DNA of 64,000 nucleotides from Cohnella zeiphila. GTDB taxonomy: Bacteria; Bacillota; Bacilli; Paenibacillales; Paenibacillaceae. A model generated the notes under the pieces. That model saw only the letters and a program-made list of their open reading frames with translations. It was not told where the DNA came from and searched no databases. Below are positions 1-7,527 of this stretch, piece by piece. The stretch is taken from the NCBI RefSeq assembly GCF_014212055.1, contig NZ_JACJVO010000003.1:246945-310944 (forward strand), read 5' to 3'. Positions within the stretch are counted from its first letter, which is position 1. The number at the start of each line of letters is the position of its first letter. The position numbers and the translations under genes are program-made.

Positions 1-936
1 ACCAACGAGAAGCAGTTCGGCGTGCTCGGCATGTACTCCGGACTGACGGGCAAGCTCATTCTCGACGGCGAAGACGGGGACTGGGACAAGCTGAAGCCGG
101 CGGACAAGACCGAGCTGAAGGCGGACGTTCCCGGCATCGTCAAGCTCGAAGCGGCCCACGATGAAGCTTATGTCTATCTGGGGATTCATCTGGACCACCC
201 GTTCGACCCGGCGAAGGAGAAAGTCGAGATCGGAGCGGACACGCTGCCGGGCGGCAACCGCCACGGATCCGAACTGCCGGACAAGACGCTCGACGAGGGT
301 TTGGAGACGCTGGTCACGATCGGCTCGGATCGGGAGACCGGGGTGAAGATCGCCGCCAGGTACGATATGGAGAAAAGGTTGTACGGCTACGTCTACGGCA
401 TGATCGACATGTCCAAGCAGGAGCTTAAGGACGACTCCGGGCTGTTCAACGACTGGAAGCTGCCGGTCAGCCTGAAGATGGAGCCCCCGGATACGAAGTA
501 CGCCCATCCGTTCGAGGATTCGAACGCGGGCAAGCTGCGGCGGGGAACGGACAATCCGGCCAGCGCCGCTTACGATTCGCTCGCCATGTGGCAGTACAAG
601 GGCGGCTTCATCGAGCTGCGCATCCCGTGGATGCTGCTCGGCATGGCCGATCCGAGCTCGCTGCAGGCGGTCAGCTACGACATGCCGCAGAAGGAATTCA
701 AGACGACGAAGATCGACGGCATCCGCTTCGTCCCCTGGATCGTCGACAAGGAGACGAACGAGGTGAAGGGTCTGGAGGCCGAGACGGCCGAAGGGACCTA
801 TCCCGCGACGAAGCTGCCGAAGTATACATGGAAAGGCTGGGACACGGTCACTTATATGGAACGGCTTAAACCCAGTTACGACGAGATGCGCGACGAATTC
901 GAGAAAATCGGCGGGAAGCCGAAGACGGGGGGTTAG
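1..936 (+). CDS. Partial CDS, secreted/surface carbohydrate-associated protein (C-terminal part)
   Basis: The reading frame is open through the left edge of the window, so the N-terminus is missing; at least 311 residues remain. The visible part begins with a beta-rich segment whose pattern (LDGEDGDWDKL, then DEAYVYLGIHLD) resembles the N-terminal strands of CBM9/DOMON-type carbohydrate-binding modules. A second beta-rich half follows (FIELRIPWMLLGMADPS). No catalytic motif is evident. The stop is 6 bases before the next gene, so it belongs to the same operon as the HEAT protein, glycosyltransferase and UDP-sugar dehydrogenase, which suggests a role in an extracellular glycan. The exact function is unknown. 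Confidence 0.6.
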   Translation, partial: TNEKQFGVLGMYSGLTGKLILDGEDGDWDKLKPADKTELKADVPGIVKLEAAHDEAYVYLGIHLDHPFDPAKEKVEIGADTLPGGNRHGSELPDKTLDEGLETLVTIGSDRETGVKIAARYDMEKRLYGYVYGMIDMSKQELKDDSGLFNDWKLPVSLKMEPPDTKYAHPFEDSNAGKLRRGTDNPASAAYDSLAMWQYKGGFIELRIPWMLLGMADPSSLQAVSYDMPQKEFKTTKIDGIRFVPWIVDKETNEVKGLEAETAEGTYPATKLPKYTWKGWDTVTYMERLKPSYDEMRDEFEKIGGKPKTGG

Positions 937-942
937 CGGGAG

Positions 943-2058
943 ATGCATTCGAACTTGCAGATCGCTTACGGATTCATCGGAGTGCTGGCCGGCATCATCT
1001 TGCTCGGCTTGATCGTCCTGTACTCGCTGAAGCTGCGGGACGTTCGCCGCCGCCGCGCGGAGGAACGCTGCTCCGCGAAGCACGGCGACTGGCTCGACTA
1101 CGTGTTCGCCCATCTGGACGGGGAGGATCCGCTGTACCCGCCGCCCGAACCGCTTCAGGGAGCAGAGAACCGGCTGGTGCTGGATCGTCTGATCGCTTGG
1201 ATCGAGCAGTTCCGCGGCGAACCGCGGGAGAAGCTGATCGCGCTGTGCGAGCGGATGGGATTCGCGGAGCGGGAGCTGAAGCGGCTGGACAGCCCGCTTC
1301 AATGGGTGAAGCTGGACGCGGCCTACCGTCTGGGCTGCTTGCGGGCGCACGAGGCGGTGCCGAGGATGCTGGAGCTGCTCGGCCGGATGCGGAGCGGGCC
1401 GCTCGTGTTCATCGTGGCGCGGGCGATCGCCAAGTGCGCCCGCGATTCCGGGGAGCTGCGCGAAATGGCGCATCTGCTGCTCGCGCATAAGAAGGAGGCG
1501 GAGCCGCTCATCGCCGACATTCTGCTCGAATCGCCGCTCGATTACACGGCGATGCTGCAGACGTTTCTGCGCAGCGGCGACCCGGAGCGGATTCGGCTCG
1601 CGCTCGCCGCGATGCGGAAGGTCGGACCGGCCGGCTCCGGCGACCGGCTGTTCGAGCTGACGCGCTCGGAGCATGCGGCCATTCGCCGGCAAGCGGCGAA
1701 GCTGCTGCTGCGGGACTGCGCTTCCCTGGCGGAAGCGCGAATCCGCAGGCTGCTCGGCCATGCGGACCCGGAGATCCGGGCCGAAGCGGTGCAGGCGGCC
1801 GGCGGGCTGCGGCGGCGGGAATATGCGGGGCTGCTTCGCGCTTCGATGAACGACCCCGACTGGCAGGTCCGCATGAACAGCGCCTTCGCCCTGGCGAAGC
1901 TGGGCGAGGAGGGGCTCGCCGTCCTGCGCGATGCGGCCGACCGGGGCGCGGAGGCGCAGGCGGAAGCCGCGCGCGCCGCGCTGAGGGAGAGCGGCCGCCG
2001 GCGCGAGGCCGGATCGCTGCGCAGAGGCGCCGACTGGGTGCCGGTGCGAAGCGTATAG
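943..2058 (+). CDS. HEAT-repeat membrane protein
   Basis: This 371-residue protein has one N-terminal membrane helix (about residues 8-28), a basic stop-transfer stretch (RDVRRRRAEER) and then a long alpha-solenoid. HEAT-like helix pairs repeat through residues 120-350, for example LDAAYRLGCLRAHEAVPRML and PDWQVRMNSAFALAKLGEEG. HEAT solenoids are scaffolds, so the protein probably recruits partners for the neighbouring glycosyltransferase at the inner face of the membrane; that role is inferred from the operon only. It starts 6 bases after the preceding stop, with GGGAG just upstream of the ATG. The last 20 residues are Arg-rich and probably disordered. Confidence 0.75.
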   Translation: MHSNLQIAYGFIGVLAGIILLGLIVLYSLKLRDVRRRRAEERCSAKHGDWLDYVFAHLDGEDPLYPPPEPLQGAENRLVLDRLIAWIEQFRGEPREKLIALCERMGFAERELKRLDSPLQWVKLDAAYRLGCLRAHEAVPRMLELLGRMRSGPLVFIVARAIAKCARDSGELREMAHLLLAHKKEAEPLIADILLESPLDYTAMLQTFLRSGDPERIRLALAAMRKVGPAGSGDRLFELTRSEHAAIRRQAAKLLLRDCASLAEARIRRLLGHADPEIRAEAVQAAGGLRRREYAGLLRASMNDPDWQVRMNSAFALAKLGEEGLAVLRDAADRGAEAQAEAARAALRESGRRREAGSLRRGADWVPVRSV

Positions 2059-2166
2059 CCGGAAGCCTGGCCGGGAGCCGGCGGCATCGGGGCGATCGCC
2101 TCGGGCAAGCCGCGGGCTCGCTCGGCCGGGCCTTCGGGCCGAACGAAGGAACGGAGGATTTTTGCC

Positions 2167-3597
2167 ATGAGAGAGTTGCTGCTCGTCTACGGAACCGTCG
2201 CCATGTACGCCGTCATGACGGTGACCTTGATTTATTTTACGATTCTGTTTTTCTCGTACAAAGGAATCTACGCCATGATCAAGGGAGCGTCCTACTCCCG
2301 ATTCCGCTCGCTGTCGGGCTCGGAGTCGGCGCCCCCGGTGTCGATGATCGTCCCGGCCTACAACGAGGCGCTCACGATCATCGACAACGTCAAATCGCTG
2401 CTGACGCTGAACTATCATACTTACGAGGTTATCGTCGTGAACGACGGCTCGAAGGACGATACGATCCAGGTGCTGATCGAAGCCTTCGGGCTCGTCCCTA
2501 AGGAAGACGAGACGATCCGATACGCGATCGACTGCACGCAAGTTCGCCATGTCTATCACAATCCGGCGTATCCGAACCTGTACGTCGTGGACAAGCCGAA
2601 CGGCGGCAAAGCCGATTCGCTGAACGCGGGCATCAACCTGTCCCATTACCCGCTCATCTGCTCGATCGACGCCGACTCCTTGCTGGAGAAGGACGCGCTC
2701 ATCCGCATGGCCCGGGTGTACATGGAGAACCCGGCCGAGACGGTCGCCATCGGCGGCAACGTCCGGATCGCCAACGGCTGTACGATCCGCGACGGCGTCG
2801 TCGCCGAGGTTCGCCTGCCCAAAAAGCTGTGGCCGATGATGCAGACGCTCGAATACATGAAGGCGTTCCTGGGCGGCCGGATCGGCTGGAGCCATATCAA
2901 CGGCCTGATCATCGTCTCGGGCGCGTTCGGGATGTTCCGCAAGGACGCCGTCGTCGATGTCGGCGGTTACCGGGACGGTTATCCGGGCGAAGACATGAAC
3001 ATCATCATCAAGCTTCACCGCCAGATGCTGGATCTCAAAAAACCGTATCGCGTCGCCTATTGCCCGGATGCGGTCTGCTGGACCCAAGCGCCCGACACCT
3101 ACCGGATTCTGAGCAGTCAGCGCAAGCGCTGGGGACGCGGCAATCTCAAGAACATGCTGGAGAACCGCGACCTGCTGTTCCGGCCGAAATACAAAGTATT
3201 CGGACTGCTGACGGTGCCTTATAACATTCTGTTCGAGACGCTCAATCCGTATTTCAAGCTGACCGGCCTGCTGGCGCTGATCGGCTACGTCGCCTTGGAC
3301 ATGACGCAGTGGCCGGTGTTACTCACCTTCGCCGGAATCAACTTCCTGAGCGGCTACTTGCTGGCGATCGGCTCGCTGGTGCTGGAGCAGCTGGCGTTTC
3401 GCCGCTATCCCCGGATGAAGGACCTGGTCAAGATGACCGTTTTCTCGGCGCTCATGTTCCTCGGCTATTACCAGCTCGGCGTACTGTGGCGTTTCCAGGG
3501 CCATATCGAGTTCCTGCGCAAAAACAATTCGTGGGGCGTCATGACGCGGCAGAGCTGGAACCAGGAGTCGTCCGCCGCCGTGAATCAAACGCAATAA
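2167..3597 (+). CDS. Processive family 2 glycosyltransferase (PgaC/IcaA-like)
   Basis: This 476-residue membrane glycosyltransferase has an N-terminal helix (residues 5-30), a cytosolic GT-A domain and at least three C-terminal helices from about residue 350. Family 2 signatures are visible: VPAYNEA at the nucleotide site, VVNDGSKDD, the DxD-type SIDADS, a GED acceptor/base motif and QRKRWGRG, the Q/RxxRW motif of processive synthases such as PgaC, IcaA and hyaluronan synthase. It probably polymerises and extrudes a beta-linked hexosamine or uronic-acid glycan. The UDP-sugar dehydrogenase downstream suggests a uronate-containing polymer. An excellent GGAGG precedes the ATG. The substrate cannot be read from the sequence. 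Confidence 0.85.
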   Translation: MRELLLVYGTVAMYAVMTVTLIYFTILFFSYKGIYAMIKGASYSRFRSLSGSESAPPVSMIVPAYNEALTIIDNVKSLLTLNYHTYEVIVVNDGSKDDTIQVLIEAFGLVPKEDETIRYAIDCTQVRHVYHNPAYPNLYVVDKPNGGKADSLNAGINLSHYPLICSIDADSLLEKDALIRMARVYMENPAETVAIGGNVRIANGCTIRDGVVAEVRLPKKLWPMMQTLEYMKAFLGGRIGWSHINGLIIVSGAFGMFRKDAVVDVGGYRDGYPGEDMNIIIKLHRQMLDLKKPYRVAYCPDAVCWTQAPDTYRILSSQRKRWGRGNLKNMLENRDLLFRPKYKVFGLLTVPYNILFETLNPYFKLTGLLALIGYVALDMTQWPVLLTFAGINFLSGYLLAIGSLVLEQLAFRRYPRMKDLVKMTVFSALMFLGYYQLGVLWRFQGHIEFLRKNNSWGVMTRQSWNQESSAAVNQTQ

Positions 3598-3613
3598 GAA
3601 GGGGGTACCGTCC

Positions 3614-4498
3614 ATGGGCATCGATACGAGACCGGAACCGACCCGCTGGCACGAGCGGATGTATCAGGCCGTGCTGGAGCGTTATTGGAAGCAGGGAGAG
3701 GGGAGCGGTTCCGAGGAGCTCCGGGAGCCGGCCTCCGGCGAAGCGGCGACGGAGCCGTTCGGCCTGCTGCTCGTCCGCTTCAACCCGACGGATGACGAGA
3801 CGATGCGGCGCGTCGTGACCCGGATCCGGGACGAGCTCGAACTGGAACCGGAGCCGGCCGGCGCGCTCTCGGCGATCTACGATCCGGCCGGCCGGCAAGC
3901 CGCGCTGCTGCTGTTCGGCTTCACCCGGAGCCGGACGCACTATGCGGCGCTGATGGCCAAGCGGATGCTGCTCGAGCTGGCCCCCGGGCCGTTCGCGCTG
4001 CTGGCGGCCGAGGCCGGGGCTCAGCCGGAGCGGGACCCGCTTTTTTTCGAGAGGCTGGCGGACCGGTTCGCCGCGCAGCCGGAGCAATCCGGGCTGACGG
4101 TATGGAATGAGCCCGATCCGGCGGACGAATCGACCGGACAATCGCTGCTGCTGGTCGACGGGGACGAGGACATGCGCCGATTTTTGCGGCAGCGGTTCAG
4201 CCGGAAAGGGTACCGCGTGCTGGACGCGGGAGACGGGCCGGAAGGGCTTCGCCTGTTCCGCGAGATGAAGCCGGACGTGGTCGTGACCGACCTGAACGTG
4301 GCCGGGATCGACGGCTACCATCTGCTTACGCTGCTTCAGGAAGAGGACCCGGAAGCGCGGAGCAAGATCGTCGTGTTCACCGATATCCGGACCGAAGACG
4401 CCGTTCGCCGCTGTCTCGGATTGGGCGCGGACGACTACTTGACCCGGCCCTTTTCTCCCGTCGAATTGGAAGAACGCATCGAGAAACTGCTGGCTTGA
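3614..4498 (+). CDS. Response regulator with degenerate GGDEF-like N-domain and C-terminal REC domain
   Basis: The 294-residue protein has an N-terminal alpha/beta region (about 45-150) built like a GGDEF domain (FGLLLVRFNPTDDETMRRVV, AGRQAALLLFGF) but with no GG(D/E)EF active-site loop. A REC domain follows (about 175-294). REC residues are visible: the acidic pair in VDGDED, phospho-acceptor Asp226 in VVTDLNV and Thr in VVFTD. The usually invariant Lys of the KPF motif is Arg278 (LTRPFSP). There is no DNA-binding domain, so it probably acts through protein contacts to control the adjacent synthase. It lies 16 bases after the glycosyltransferase. The partner kinase is not in the window. Confidence 0.75.
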   Translation: MGIDTRPEPTRWHERMYQAVLERYWKQGEGSGSEELREPASGEAATEPFGLLLVRFNPTDDETMRRVVTRIRDELELEPEPAGALSAIYDPAGRQAALLLFGFTRSRTHYAALMAKRMLLELAPGPFALLAAEAGAQPERDPLFFERLADRFAAQPEQSGLTVWNEPDPADESTGQSLLLVDGDEDMRRFLRQRFSRKGYRVLDAGDGPEGLRLFREMKPDVVVTDLNVAGIDGYHLLTLLQEEDPEARSKIVVFTDIRTEDAVRRCLGLGADDYLTRPFSPVELEERIEKLLA

Positions 4499-4533
4499 TT
4501 TTCGGCCAACACCCGCTTAAAGGAGGAAGATGG

Positions 4534-5901
4534 ATGAACATTTATTCCGCGCGCTTGCACCGGATGATCGAGAATAAAGAAGCGAAGCTCGGGGTCGTGG
4601 GCCTCGGCTACGTCGGTTTGCCGCTGGCGGTGGAGATGGTGCGCCAAGGCTTCGAGGTGCGGGGGATCGACCTCGATGAGCGGAAAGTGGAACGGCTTCA
4701 GCAAGGACGTTCGTACGTGAAGGACGTCTCCGACGAGAGGCTGTCGGCGGCGCTGGCCAGCGGCCGGTTCGTGCCGACCTCCGACTACGACGCGCTGTCC
4801 GAGGTGGACGCCGTCTCCATCTGCGTGCCGACGCCGCTCAGCGCCAACCAGGATCCGGACACCTCCTACATCGTCAGCGTCGTCTCCGAGATCAAGCAGC
4901 GCTTCAAGAAAGGGCTGCTGATCGTGCTCGAGAGCACCACGTACCCGGGCACGACCGAAGAGCTGATCCAGCGCGAGCTGGAGCGGATGGGGCTGACGGC
5001 GGGACGGGACTTTTTCCTCTGCTTCTCCCCCGAGCGGGTCGATCCGTCGAACGAGAAGTATGCCACCTATAACACTCCCAAGGTGCTCGGAGGGACGACG
5101 CCGGAATGCCTGCGGCTCGGCTCTCTTCTGTACGGCAACATCGTCGAAAAGGTCGTGCCCGTCTCGTCCCCCAAAGTGGCGGAAATGTCCAAGCTGCTGG
5201 AGAACACGTTCCGCAGCGTCAACATCGCTTTCATTAACGAGATGGCGATGATGTGCGAGCGGATGGGCATCGACATCTGGGAAGTCATTCAGGCGGCAAG
5301 CACGAAGCCGTTCGGCTTCATGCCGTTCTACCCGGGACCGGGCATCGGCGGCCACTGCATTCCGCTAGATCCGATGTATCTGTCCTGGAAGGCCAAAGGG
5401 TACCGGTTCTACAGCAGCTTTATCGAGCTGGCTCAGTCGGTTAACACGAACATGCCGTATTACGTGTTCAACAAGACGGCGAACATCCTGAACGAGGATT
5501 CGAAGTCGCTGCGCAATTCGCGCATCCTGATGCTCGGCATGGCTTACAAGCCGAACGTGGACGACCTGAGGGAGTCCCCCGGCCTCAAGGTGTACGAGCT
5601 GTTCCGCGAAGGAGGCGCGATCGTGGACTATTACGACCCGCATGCGGCAACGTTCCGCGATACCGACGGGGAGACGGTTCGCTCGGTTCCCTACAACCTC
5701 GAACAGTTCCGCGCTTACGACATCATGGTGCTGATCACCGATCACGACGCCTTCGCCTACGGCGATCTGGCCGCCTTGGGCGTCCCGATCGTGGACACGC
5801 GCAACGCGATGCGGTCGATCGGCCTGCCGCACATTCACAAGCTGGGCGCGCCGGTCGAACGGACCCCCGAGGCGGCTTCGGTTCAGACTTCGGCGGGCTG
5901 A
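4534..5901 (+). CDS. Nucleotide-sugar 6-dehydrogenase (WbpA/Ugd family)
   Basis: The 455-residue enzyme oxidises a UDP-hexose or UDP-N-acetylhexosamine to its uronic acid using NAD+. The N-terminal Rossmann motif is VVGLGYVGLPLA, a core helix follows (AEMSKLLENTFRSVNIAFINE), and the catalytic Cys lies in PGPGIGGHCIPLDP. The form with PGPGIGGHCIP and a 440-460 length is closer to UDP-GlcNAc/ManNAc dehydrogenases (WbpA, WecC) than to UDP-glucose dehydrogenase, but substrate is inferred. The ATG at 4534 is chosen over an upstream ATT because AAAGGAGGAAG sits at 4519-4529, 4 bases before it. It is the last gene of the glycan operon and supplies the uronate donor. Confidence 0.88.
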   Translation: MNIYSARLHRMIENKEAKLGVVGLGYVGLPLAVEMVRQGFEVRGIDLDERKVERLQQGRSYVKDVSDERLSAALASGRFVPTSDYDALSEVDAVSICVPTPLSANQDPDTSYIVSVVSEIKQRFKKGLLIVLESTTYPGTTEELIQRELERMGLTAGRDFFLCFSPERVDPSNEKYATYNTPKVLGGTTPECLRLGSLLYGNIVEKVVPVSSPKVAEMSKLLENTFRSVNIAFINEMAMMCERMGIDIWEVIQAASTKPFGFMPFYPGPGIGGHCIPLDPMYLSWKAKGYRFYSSFIELAQSVNTNMPYYVFNKTANILNEDSKSLRNSRILMLGMAYKPNVDDLRESPGLKVYELFREGGAIVDYYDPHAATFRDTDGETVRSVPYNLEQFRAYDIMVLITDHDAFAYGDLAALGVPIVDTRNAMRSIGLPHIHKLGAPVERTPEAASVQTSAG

Positions 5902-5964
5902 CGCTCGCGTTCCGAGCCTGTCGTCCGGCTGAGCCGGCTATGGCCGCCGGCTTTGGCGGGGGAA

Positions 5965-6150
5965 ACGGGAAAAACTCCCTTTATTCGCTACTGCTGAGAC
6001 GAATTATGCTTACGAACGGGAAAACCTCCCTCTATTCTGGCGGTTTGGCCTCATTTCGGCCAATTCGGGCGCCATGAAAGGGAGGTTTTCCTTTTATTTT
6101 GGAAAATAAGCGTTGCGGGGTCAGAATAAAGGGGGATTTTCCCTTTAGGG
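5965..6150. repeat. Paired direct/inverted 51-bp repeat element
   Basis: The 400-base gap between convergent genes holds no gene. A core close to GGGAAAACCTCCCT followed by TTATTC occurs directly at 5965 and 6016 (51 bp apart). It occurs inverted at 6077 and 6128 (again 51 bp apart). Between the two halves is a short hairpin (GGCC...GGCC near 6045-6060). The inverted units share further bases with the direct units (GCTTA near the unit end), so these are diverged copies of one 51-mer. See findings for a second element with the same geometry. Confidence 0.75.
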
Positions 6151-6264
6151 TGTTCGATGTGAACGTGCGGGGGGCGCTCCTGCGGCGGGGGGAGACAGAA
6201 TAAGTGCCGGAAAGCAACAACTCGAGCGTGAACGGGGCGTGGCGGGCATGCCCGGCGATACGGC

Positions 6265-6301
6265 AAAAAGGAGCTCGCATCCGATAAGCGAGCTCCTTTT
6301 T
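6265..6301. terminator. Bidirectional terminator
   Basis: A perfect 14-bp stem (AAAAAGGAGCTCGC at 6265-6278 with its complement at 6288-6301) and a 9-base loop, with A5 and T5 at the two ends. It separates the plus-strand glycan operon from the minus-strand gene ending at 6304. Confidence 0.9.
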
Positions 6302-6303
6302 GC

Positions 6304-7242
6304 TTAGGGCTTGTCCCGCTCCAACGCCATCCAGGCGTCCAGGTCGTGGACGGCGATGCCGCCGAATGCGGAGGCTTTGCCATAGGCGCGCCGGATCTGG
6401 GACGATACCCGATTGAAGGGAGCAATCCCTTTGTTCTTGAAAGTCAGTTTGGCGTCCGTGTCCGCGGCTGCGTTCAGCCCGATATAGACGCGGCAGTCCG
6501 AGTCCGCCGCCGCATGCTCCATTTCTTGGCGGACGAGCGCGAGCACGCCGTTGTCCCCTTCCGCTTCGGTGCGGTAAGACATCAGCGCGACGGAATCGCT
6601 GTTCGCCATCATCCACGCGTCCAGCGTTTTCGCGGAATCGCCGTCCGACCCGGCGGGAATGCCGTCCAACCAGAACGGCAAGTCGACGCCAAGCGCGAGC
6701 GAGTGCGCCCATGCGAACTCCCGGGCCGTCGAGACGACGCTTTTCCAATTCCGGATCACGTCGCTTTGATCGCTGTCCCACTCGGGCAGCGAGTACGGCT
6801 CGACGTCCAGATGGACGCCCGTAAACCGGGCTTCGGCCGGCACCGAATCGTTATAGTCGGCCACTCGCTGAAGGAATGCCGTCAGCCCGGGGCTTTGCTC
6901 CTTCAGCGCCCATTCCCGTTCCCCGCCCAACGCGTGAACGTCGATGTTCTGCCCGCGCGCCGCTTCGATAAAGGAGCGGTACAGCGGAAGTTCCGCAGAC
7001 TCTACGATAGACCCGGGGGCGTATAAATAAACGGCGACGACCTGGTGCTCTTTCAGAAAAGAGACCGCGGAATCAACCTTGGCCGAGTCGCCGCCAAGCA
7101 ATCGGTTCAAGTCCCAAACCCAAGTCACGCTGTCCGGGCGCTCGTCCGAATGGCTTGTCCGGAAGGAGATCCAACCGGCCGCGATCACGGCGAGGATGAT
7201 GATCGCTCCAAATACAAGAAACGTATAGCGATAAATTCTCAT
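6304..7242 (-). CDS. Membrane-anchored TIM-barrel-like hydrolase, unknown substrate
   Basis: The 312-residue protein starts with a membrane anchor (RYTFLVFGAIIILAVIAAGW), so the rest is extracytoplasmic. The body resembles a glycoside-hydrolase-type TIM barrel: alternating strands such as VAVYLYAPGS and IDVHALGG, an acidic strand end FTGVHLDVEPY, then LGVDLPFWL, VALMSYRTEA and a late strand FGGIAVHDLDAW. Asp and Glu in HLDVEPY are good candidates for active-site residues by position. No precise family could be assigned. It is a single-gene unit bounded by terminators on both sides. Confidence 0.6.
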   Translation of the reverse strand: MRIYRYTFLVFGAIIILAVIAAGWISFRTSHSDERPDSVTWVWDLNRLLGGDSAKVDSAVSFLKEHQVVAVYLYAPGSIVESAELPLYRSFIEAARGQNIDVHALGGEREWALKEQSPGLTAFLQRVADYNDSVPAEARFTGVHLDVEPYSLPEWDSDQSDVIRNWKSVVSTAREFAWAHSLALGVDLPFWLDGIPAGSDGDSAKTLDAWMMANSDSVALMSYRTEAEGDNGVLALVRQEMEHAAADSDCRVYIGLNAAADTDAKLTFKNKGIAPFNRVSSQIRRAYGKASAFGGIAVHDLDAWMALERDKP

Positions 7243-7287
7243 AATATCGATTTACCCGTTCCGGAGGCGGCGCAAACCGGCCAAATA

Positions 7288-7325
7288 AAGGAAGCTCCCG
7301 AAGCGGAGCGCTTGGGAACTTCCTT
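7288..7325 (-). terminator. Probable terminator of the small gene or phosphoesterase unit
   Basis: A 12-bp stem (7288-7299 with 7314-7325, one G-T pair). On the minus strand it is followed by CTTTATTTGG, a weak T tract. It lies between the 28-residue ORF and the gene at 6304-7242. Confidence 0.5.
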
Positions 7326-7384
7326 GTCCGGTCGCGAGGCTGCTGCATGCGCCTGCTCGCTTCGGTATGACCTTTAGCAGGCGC

Positions 7385-7471
7385 TCAGTGATTGTTGCCC
7401 GAGCCGTTGCTTTTTTTGTCGGACGATTTGGTCTGGGTGTTCTTGACCCCGTGTCCTTGCTGCTTCGCCAT
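7385..7471 (-). CDS. Small hydrophilic 28-residue protein, possibly a minor spore protein
   Basis: This short ORF encodes a 28-residue, Lys/Gln/Asn/Ser-rich peptide (MAKQQGHGVKNTQTKSSDKK, then SNGSGNNH). On the minus strand GGAGGAACCCGCGG directly precedes the ATG, giving a strong ribosome binding site, and a hairpin follows the stop. Composition is like the tiny minor small acid-soluble spore proteins of Bacillales, but no family motif was recognised and the assignment is tentative. It lies 56 bases downstream of the phosphoesterase gene on the same strand. Confidence 0.5.
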   Translation of the reverse strand: MAKQQGHGVKNTQTKSSDKKSNGSGNNH

Positions 7472-7527
7472 CCGCGGGTTCCTCCTTCCATCGCCGGATG
7501 GAGGTAGTTTGTCAAGCGCAGAAAACG

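Noticed and set aside
6032..6781. A 249-codon minus-strand open frame running over the 51-bp repeats
   Set aside because: It reads through the terminator and into the TIM-barrel gene in another frame; the translation is Arg-rich noise.
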